Assembly (NCBI GenBank): GCA_017471085.1
Contig: JAFUWW010000077.1
Span: 1 to 21,344, forward strand
DNA length: 21,344 nucleotides
Reading direction: 5' to 3'
From: Bacteroidales bacterium
GTDB taxonomy: Bacteria; Bacteroidota; Bacteroidia; Bacteroidales; UBA932
Shown: positions 16,146-21,344 of the stretch, piece by piece
Numbering within the stretch: position 1 is the stretch's first letter
How the letters are laid out: each line of letters begins with the position of its first letter
Notes under the pieces: model-generated
What the model saw: only the letters and a program-made list of their open reading frames with translations
Told to the model about the DNA's origin: nothing
Databases searched by the model: none
Made by a program: the position numbers and the translations under genes

Positions 16146-17269
16146 AGCACTTTTACATAACTCCGTCTACGCTGGAAGAGCTGCGGGTTGTATTGCTCGA
16201 AAAGAGTCTGCACCTTGTAGTTTTCTTCCAGCTGCGGGTTTAACAGGAGCCGCTTCACGCCCAGGCGGATGCAGTTCTCGTGGAGATATTTGAACATGAG
16301 GAGGGCTGCACCCTTCGCCTGATACTCCGGCAGCACGCCGATCAGGAGGGCTTCCAGCGTCTTGTTGGTGCGGAGGGCCTTGAGGATGGGAATGAATCCG
16401 AAGGGGAACAGGCGCCCCTTGGCCTTGCGGACCGCCCGGGAGATGGACGGCATGGTGACGGTGAATCCCACCAGCTTGCCTTCTTCGTTCACTGCCAGGG
16501 CGATATAGTCCTTGTTCAGCACGGGGACATACTGCTTTACGTAAGAGTCGATCTGTTCGTCCGAGAGTTTGGAATATTCATAGAGCGGGGCGAAGGCGTC
16601 GTTCAGCACATGGAACATTTCGCGGCCGTATCTGACCATCTCCTTCCTGTTCTTCGGGACGATGATGTGCACCCCGTACCGCTTCTCCACCAGGTCGGCA
16701 TATTGGAACATGGGAGGCAGGGTGTCCGGCAGGTCGATGTAGCGCTGGGTCCAGTCGGCGTCCTTGGTGAAGCCCAGGCGCTCGAGGTATTCTCCGTAAT
16801 AGGGGAAATTGTAGATGACGGTGAAAGGGCTGTCATACTCGAAGCCTTCCACCAGCAGGCCTTCGCGGTCCATGTCCGTGAAGCCCAGGGGACCCTTGAT
16901 CTTTTCCGCCCCTTTGCTCCGGCCCCAGGCGACAACCGTGTCGATGAGCACCTTGGCCACCTCGAAATCTTCCACGAAGTCGATCCAGCCGAACCGGGCC
17001 ACTTTTTCTCCCCACTTGTCGTTGGCCTGGTGGTTGATGATGGCGGCGACGCGGCCCACCACGGTCTTACCCCTGAACGCCAGGTAAAGTTCCCGTTCGC
17101 AGAAAGAGAGGGAGGGGTTCTTTTCCGAGAGGGAGTTGATTTCGTCGCTCTCGAAAGAAGGTACCCACTGAGGACAATTCTTATAGAGATCCAGCGGGAA
17201 GCGGATGAATTTCATCAGCATGGAGCGTCCCTTCACGGGGACGATTCGCAAAGAAGTGTCAGGTTCCAT
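16142..17269 (-). CDS. GNAT-fold N-acyltransferase of the YghO type, candidate ceramide synthase-like enzyme
   Basis: A 375-residue protein with two GNAT-like halves. Recognisable family parts: FIRFPLDLYKNCPQWVPSFESDE near the N terminus, NPSLSFCERELYLAFRGKTVVGRVAAIINHQAND, GWIDFVEDFEVAKVLIDTVVAWGRSKGAEKIKGPLGFTD, NFPYYGEYLERLGF, and in the C-terminal half GVLPEYQAKGAALLMFKYLHE, the acyl-CoA/ACP binding loop. Proteins of this family include the Caulobacter bacterial ceramide synthase, as far as I recall the family. The start at 17269 is the ATG after the promoter element; the TTG at 17290 lies in the element itself. It is convergent with the ligase/ACP genes, whose products could supply its acyl donor. 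Exact substrate unknown. The stop is TAG. Confidence 0.75.
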   Translation of the reverse strand: MEPDTSLRIVPVKGRSMLMKFIRFPLDLYKNCPQWVPSFESDEINSLSEKNPSLSFCERELYLAFRGKTVVGRVAAIINHQANDKWGEKVARFGWIDFVEDFEVAKVLIDTVVAWGRSKGAEKIKGPLGFTDMDREGLLVEGFEYDSPFTVIYNFPYYGEYLERLGFTKDADWTQRYIDLPDTLPPMFQYADLVEKRYGVHIIVPKNRKEMVRYGREMFHVLNDAFAPLYEYSKLSDEQIDSYVKQYVPVLNKDYIALAVNEEGKLVGFTVTMPSISRAVRKAKGRLFPFGFIPILKALRTNKTLEALLIGVLPEYQAKGAALLMFKYLHENCIRLGVKRLLLNPQLEENYKVQTLFEQYNPQLFQRRRSYVKVL

Positions 17270-17286
17270 AATACACGGTTTGGACT

Positions 17287-17318
17287 GCAAAGATAACCAG
17301 AATTATTGTTATCTTTGC
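17287..17318. promoter_or_regulatory. Divergent promoter pair, symmetric
   Basis: GCAAAGATAAC (17287-17297) and GTTATCTTTGC (17308-17318) are perfect 11-bp inverted repeats with a 10-base spacer. Each arm contains TATCTTTG, one facing the GNAT gene (minus, 17295-17288) and one facing the DUF2723 gene (plus, 17310-17317). The minus -33 TTTG (17321-17318) abuts and shares a base pair with the symmetric site around the plus -7. Confidence 0.7.
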
Positions 17319-17372
17319 AAAATATTGGCGATTTGCGCCGAATTTTAAGTTTTTTAGATCAAGACGTTATTC

Positions 17373-20300
17373 ATGGATAAAAAGACTTTCAACCGTTGGA
17401 ACTGGATAGTGGCCATCGCCGTTTTTGTGATTTCGGCCGCCACCTATCTTTCCACCATAGAGCCCACCGCCTCTTTCTGGGACTGCGGCGAATTCATTGC
17501 GTCGTCCTATAAACTGGAAGTGGGGCATCCGCCGGGAAACCCGGTATTCCAGCTCATCGCCCGTTTCTTTACCCTGGGCGTCAAACCGGAGCATGCCGCC
17601 GTGGCCGTGAATGCCATGAACGCCATCCTGAGCGCCCTCACCATTTTCTTCCTCTACCTGACCATCGTCTTTTTCGCCAAAAGGCTGGCGGGGTCTCCGG
17701 TCAAGCCGGGGATGGCGGGCAGTCCCGGCAACCTTCAGGGGAACGTATCGGCCGGCACCGTCCGTCCGTCCTATACGATGGCCCAGGCCATCGCCATCAT
17801 GGGCTCCGGCGCCGTGGGCGCCCTGGCGTACTGTTTCTCGGATACCTTCTGGTTCAGCGCCGTGGAAGGGGAGGTCTATGCCATGTCGTCCCTGTTCACC
17901 GCCCTGGTCTTCTGGGCGATGTGCCGCTGGTACGAGACGGCCGACAGGCCCCATGCCAACCGCTGGATCGTGCTCATCGCCTTCCTGATGGGCCTGAGCA
18001 TCGGCGTGCACCTGCTCAACCTCCTTACCATCCCGGCCTTCGTGTTCATGTACTATTACCGCATGAACGAAGACAAGAAGCTGCCATTCAAGAAACTGGC
18101 GCTCGTCTTTTTCATCGGCGTGGTGATCGAGTTCCTGCTGGTCTACCTGTTTATCCCGTACCTGCCCAAACTGGCCGCCTTCTTCGACCGCATCTTCGTG
18201 AACGGCTTCGGCCTTCCGTACAATACCGGCGCCCTGGTGTTCATGGTCGCCCTGCTGGCCCTGTGCTTCTGGGGACTGTTCTATACGCTCAGGTCCGGCA
18301 AGGTTTTCCTCAATACGGTGCTTCTGTGCGTGACCACCCTGGTGATCGGCTTCTCGCTGTTCTCCATCGTGATCATCCGCTCCAGCGTAAAGACGCCCAC
18401 CAACGAGTATCAGCCCGATAACCCCTACACCCTGGTGCGCTATCTCAGCCGCGAGCAGTACGGCTCCACGCCGCTTCTCTACGGCCAGTATTTCGACGCA
18501 CCCTACGACCTGAAGAACGACAAATACTGGGCTCCCCTCAATGGAAAATACGTCAAGGCCGACGGTCCCTCCGATGCAGATTACCGGCCCGAAGGAAAGA
18601 TGTTCTTCCCGCGCATGTGGTCCAGTGCCGATTCCCGGTACATCGACTTCTACCAGATGTACACCAACGGAAAGGGCACGCGCATCAAGGATGCCACCTA
18701 CCGCAAGCCCACCTTCGGGGCCAACATGGCCTATTTCTTCGATTACCAGCTGAACTGGATGTACTGGCGGTATTTCATGTGGAATTTCGTGGGCCGTCAG
18801 AACGAAATCCACAGCCCCTCTCCCGGTGAACTGTTCTACGGCAACTGGGAAAGCGGCGTCAAATTCATTGACGAACTGCGCCTGGGAGACCAGTCCGACG
18901 CACCCGCCCCGCTCCGGGACAACAAGGGCAAGAACCACTATTTCTTCCTGCCCCTGCTGCTGGGCCTGCTGGGCCTGGTGTTCCAGTTCGACAAAGACAA
19001 GCGCGGCTCCTGGATCGTGTTCCTCATGTTCTTCATGACGGGCATCGCCATCGTCCTGTATCTGAACCAGCCGCCGTTCCAGGTGCGGGAACGGGACTAT
19101 GCGTATGCAGGCTCCTTCTACATGTTCGCCATCTGGATCGGCCTGGGGGTCGTCGCCCTGTGGGACTGGATCTCCCAGCTGGCCAGGGGGAACGAGAAGG
19201 TGGTCGCCATCGCCGCCTCCGTGCTGTGCCTGGGCGTCCCCGCCCTCATGGCCGAGGAGAACTGGGACGATCACGACCGTTCCAACCGCTACACTTCCAC
19301 CGAAATGGCCTCCAACTACCTGAATTCGGTCGGCCGCAACGGCCTGCTCGTCACCCACGGCGACAACGACACCTTCCCGCTCTGGTACGCCCAGGAGATT
19401 GAAGGCGTGAGGACCGATGTGCGCGTGGTGAATACTTCGCTGCTGGGTACCGACTGGTACATCGACCAGATGAAGTGGGCCAGCAACGAAAGCGCCCCGC
19501 TTCCCCTCACCGTCCCCAAGGCCCAGTACCTGTACGGCACCAACGAATTCGTGTATATCACCTATGACGACGGTTCCCCGATGCTCCTTTCGGACGTGAT
19601 GGACATCTTCAAGGATCCCAAGATGAAGGTTACCCTGAACGACGGCACCAAGATGGACTTCATCTGCGCCCGCAAGCTGGTGATGCCGGTGAACAAGGAG
19701 AACTGCCTCAAGTACGGCATCGTCCCGGAGATATTCGCGGACCAGATTCCGGAATCCATCACCCTCACCATCTCCGAGGACAAGAACTACATCACCAAGC
19801 CGGAACTGTTCATGCTGGACCTCCTGTCCAACTATCAGTGGGACCGTCCGCTGAGCATGCTCAACATGGGCGGGGACCTGAAGATCGGCGTGGACTCCTA
19901 TCTGATGTACGACGGCTTCTCGTACCGCTTCACTCCCATCAAGAACAAGATCACCAGTTCCGATCCCGGCATAGTGGACGCGCTGGAGCTTTATGACAGG
20001 ATGAAGAACCTCTACAAGTGGGATGCCATCAAGCGGGACGATTACTTCGTGGACTACCAGAACCTGTATACCTTCCTGGGCGTGCTGAGCCAGCGCCAGA
20101 TGTTCGTGTCGGCCGCCAACGCCCTGATCGACGCCAAGGAGGATGAAAAGGCGCTGGAGATGCTGGATCTCTGCCAGGAGCGGTTCCCGGACAGCAATTT
20201 CCCGCTGGAAAGCCTTCCTCTGGGCTTCTCGGGCAACGATTACATGGTCGCCCAGATGATAGAGGACTACTATTTCCTGGGAGCGGAGGAGAAGGCCCGC

Positions 20301-20558
20301 GACCTGGCCGGCCGCATGTGTGACGCCCTGATGGAAACCGCTGCCTTCTACCTCTCCTGGGGCGATATGGGCAGTGCGGAGTTCGAGGCGGCCGGCCGCG
20401 TGCTCCTGTACATTGCCGACGTGATGAAGCAGTACGGCGACAAGGACCTGTCCGGCAGGACGATCGACCGTTTCGAGGCCTTGCTGCGCACGGTCACCGG
20501 ACCTTCCTTCGACGACCTGGAAGGATCGGCGGATTCGCTGACAGTGGATCCCTCATAG
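17373..20558 (+). CDS. DUF2723 (TMEM260-like) integral membrane protein, putative protein O-glycosyltransferase
   Basis: A 1061-residue protein. The N-terminal part has about a dozen membrane helices, the first at about 11-28, then a loop EPTASFWDCGEFIASSYKLE with acidic residues and GHPPGNPVFQ, and SDTFWFSAVEGEVYAMSSLF, the main DUF2723 signatures. The human relative TMEM260 is a protein O-mannosyltransferase; a similar GT-C role in Bacteroidota is inferred. After the helices a large exported region follows, with VTHGDNDTFPLWYAQEIEGVRTDV, and a C-terminal helical repeat part (about 910-1040, DAKEDEKALEMLDLCQERFPD) that looks TPR-like. Residues about 106-133 form an extra Pro/Gly-rich loop between two helices, coded by the repeat-like stretch near 17697. 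It has its own promoter and a strong terminator. The stop is TAG. Confidence 0.85.
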   Translation: MDKKTFNRWNWIVAIAVFVISAATYLSTIEPTASFWDCGEFIASSYKLEVGHPPGNPVFQLIARFFTLGVKPEHAAVAVNAMNAILSALTIFFLYLTIVFFAKRLAGSPVKPGMAGSPGNLQGNVSAGTVRPSYTMAQAIAIMGSGAVGALAYCFSDTFWFSAVEGEVYAMSSLFTALVFWAMCRWYETADRPHANRWIVLIAFLMGLSIGVHLLNLLTIPAFVFMYYYRMNEDKKLPFKKLALVFFIGVVIEFLLVYLFIPYLPKLAAFFDRIFVNGFGLPYNTGALVFMVALLALCFWGLFYTLRSGKVFLNTVLLCVTTLVIGFSLFSIVIIRSSVKTPTNEYQPDNPYTLVRYLSREQYGSTPLLYGQYFDAPYDLKNDKYWAPLNGKYVKADGPSDADYRPEGKMFFPRMWSSADSRYIDFYQMYTNGKGTRIKDATYRKPTFGANMAYFFDYQLNWMYWRYFMWNFVGRQNEIHSPSPGELFYGNWESGVKFIDELRLGDQSDAPAPLRDNKGKNHYFFLPLLLGLLGLVFQFDKDKRGSWIVFLMFFMTGIAIVLYLNQPPFQVRERDYAYAGSFYMFAIWIGLGVVALWDWISQLARGNEKVVAIAASVLCLGVPALMAEENWDDHDRSNRYTSTEMASNYLNSVGRNGLLVTHGDNDTFPLWYAQEIEGVRTDVRVVNTSLLGTDWYIDQMKWASNESAPLPLTVPKAQYLYGTNEFVYITYDDGSPMLLSDVMDIFKDPKMKVTLNDGTKMDFICARKLVMPVNKENCLKYGIVPEIFADQIPESITLTISEDKNYITKPELFMLDLLSNYQWDRPLSMLNMGGDLKIGVDSYLMYDGFSYRFTPIKNKITSSDPGIVDALELYDRMKNLYKWDAIKRDDYFVDYQNLYTFLGVLSQRQMFVSAANALIDAKEDEKALEMLDLCQERFPDSNFPLESLPLGFSGNDYMVAQMIEDYYFLGAEEKARDLAGRMCDALMETAAFYLSWGDMGSAEFEAAGRVLLYIADVMKQYGDKDLSGRTIDRFEALLRTVTGPSFDDLEGSADSLTVDPS
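17697..17735. repeat. Possible degenerate copy of the REP-like element inside the DUF2723 gene
   Basis: CCGGTCAAGCCGGGGATGGC at 17697-17716 matches the left arm of the hairpin at 2381-2400 in 16 of 20 bases, with a second TCCCGGC block nearby. It encodes the Pro/Gly-rich loop SPVKPGMAGSPGNLQG. The similarity is short and could be chance in GC-rich DNA. Confidence 0.35.
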
Positions 20559-20600
20559 GCTCTGTGAAATGGAAAAAGCTGAACAATAGCGATTTAAATA

Positions 20601-20635
20601 AAAGTGTCCGGGTGAAAACGCCCGGACACTTTTTG
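20601..20635. terminator. Bidirectional intrinsic terminator between DUF2723 gene and pgk
   Basis: AAAGTGTCCGGG (20601-20612) pairs perfectly with CCCGGACACTTT (20621-20632) around an 8-base loop. A T run follows on the plus strand and the A-rich start gives a T run on the minus strand, so it can serve both convergent genes. Confidence 0.88.
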
Positions 20636-20672
20636 ATAATAATCTGATTGTAAAGATTTTCCAGTTTACGGC

Positions 20673-21344
20673 TTAGTCCTGGATGGCTGCGATGCCGGGG
20701 AGGATCTTGCCCTCGATGGCTTCCAGCATGGCGCCGCCGCCGGTGGAGACGTAGCTCACCTTGTCGGCATAACCCATCTGGGTAACGGCTGCCACGGAGT
20801 CGCCGCCGCCCACGAGGGTGTAGGCGCCGTTCTTGGTGGCTTCGGCCAGGTCTTCAGCGATCTGCAGGGTACCCTTGGCGAAGTTCGGGAGCTCGAATAC
20901 GCCCACGGGACCGTTCCAGAGGATGGTCTTGGAGCTGAGGATGATCTTCTTCCAGTTCTCCAGGGACTCGGGTGCGGCGTCCATGCCCTCCCAGTCGTCC
21001 GGGATGTCGTTGATGGGGAAGATCTGGCGGGGCGTGTCGTTGTCGAAGGCCTGGCCGCAGACGGTGGCCACGCTCAGCGACAGGTTCACGCCGCGTTCCT
21101 TGGCTTCCTTCATGATTTCGAGCGCGTCGGGAATGAGCTCATCTTCGTGCAGGGACAGGCCGATCTTGCCGCCCTAGGCCTTGATGAAGGTATAACCCAT
21201 GCCGCCGCCGATGATCAGGTTGTCCACCTTGCCCACCAGGTTCTTCAGCACAGCCAGCTTGGAGCTCACCTTGGAGCCGCCGATGATGGCGGTCAGGGGA
21301 CGCTGGGCGTTCTTGAGCACATTGTCGATGGCCTTGATCTCACC
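20673..21344 (-). pseudogene. pgk: Phosphoglycerate kinase, C-terminal part, with in-frame amber codon (5' end outside window)
   Basis: Pgk makes ATP from 1,3-bisphosphoglycerate in glycolysis. The frame entering from the window edge reads [37 protein letters not shown] and IKA, then a TAG (plus strand CTA at 21174-21176), and continues GGKIGLSLHEDELIPDALEIM through WNGPVGVFELPNFAKGT and the nucleotide-binding GGGDSVAAV to STGGGAMLEAIEGKILPG. Family members have Gln at the amber position (KAQG), so CAG has become TAG by one base change. Everything else is well conserved, with no other stop or frameshift, so the change is recent or an error in the sequence. A restart at the methionine at 21113 would give only a 146-residue fragment. 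Confidence 0.85.

Noticed and set aside
17367..19358. A 663-codon minus-strand frame opposite the DUF2723 gene
   Set aside because: Composition dominated by His, Gln, Glu and Gly typical of GC-rich antisense frames; the plus-strand protein has membrane helices and family signatures.
21174..21176. Reassignment of TAG to glutamine as the explanation for the pgk amber codon
   Set aside because: At least six genes here end in TAG at the expected protein end (miaA, DUF4271, rnpA, yidD, the GNAT gene and the DUF2723 gene), so TAG works as a normal stop in this genome.

Overview
The window looks like a chromosomal housekeeping stretch from a GC-rich member of the Bacteroidota, most likely an uncultured Bacteroidales. 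Reasons: upstream regions carry the Bacteroidota -7 promoter element TAnnTTTG rather than sigma70 boxes; clear Shine-Dalgarno sites are lacking; and the gene content is typical of the phylum (DUF4271 next to hemD, DUF2723 membrane glycosyltransferase, tandem M23 peptidases beside alaS, SUI1-type factor, M23/LptG/Fmt set). No tRNA, rRNA, CRISPR array or insertion sequence was seen, and no gene-free stretch exceeds about 220 bases.

Layout. 1-2368 (minus): one uninterrupted reading frame that joins an LptF/LptG-type LPS-export permease to methionyl-tRNA formyltransferase; the Fmt part carries an in-frame palindromic insert and runs off the window edge. 2429-5044 (minus): alaS. 5185-7040 (plus): two overlapping M23/LytM-type envelope proteins, the second missing a catalytic histidine. 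7037-7492 (minus): smpB. 7607-8410 (plus): an unusually short miaA. 8453-9619: lipoprotein glycosidase of the GH43 type. 9837-11147: metK behind a SAM-II-like riboswitch and a terminator. 11198-12248: SUI1-type factor and DUF4271 protein. 12268-13689: hemD, rnpA, yidD. 13693-16145: MenG fused in frame to an acyl-activating (ANL) ligase, followed by a stand-alone acyl carrier protein. 16142-17269 (minus): GNAT-fold acyltransferase. 17373-20558: DUF2723 protein. 20673-21344 (minus): C-terminal part of pgk, broken by an in-frame TAG.

How the genes fit together. Several groups act on the cell envelope: LptG-type permease, M23 pair, ANL ligase/ACP/GNAT acyltransferase (which resembles the acyl-loading half of bacterial ceramide synthesis) and the DUF2723 enzyme. 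Others serve translation and RNA (alaS, fmt, smpB, miaA, rnpA, SUI1) or cofactors (metK, hemD, menG). The most unusual points are two co-directional gene pairs joined into single frames by loss of the stop codon, a 24-bp inverted repeat inside fmt that is open in either orientation, a riboswitch whose conserved 3' segment can pair exactly with the terminator arm before metK, a MiaA without its helical insertion domain, and an amber codon inside pgk.
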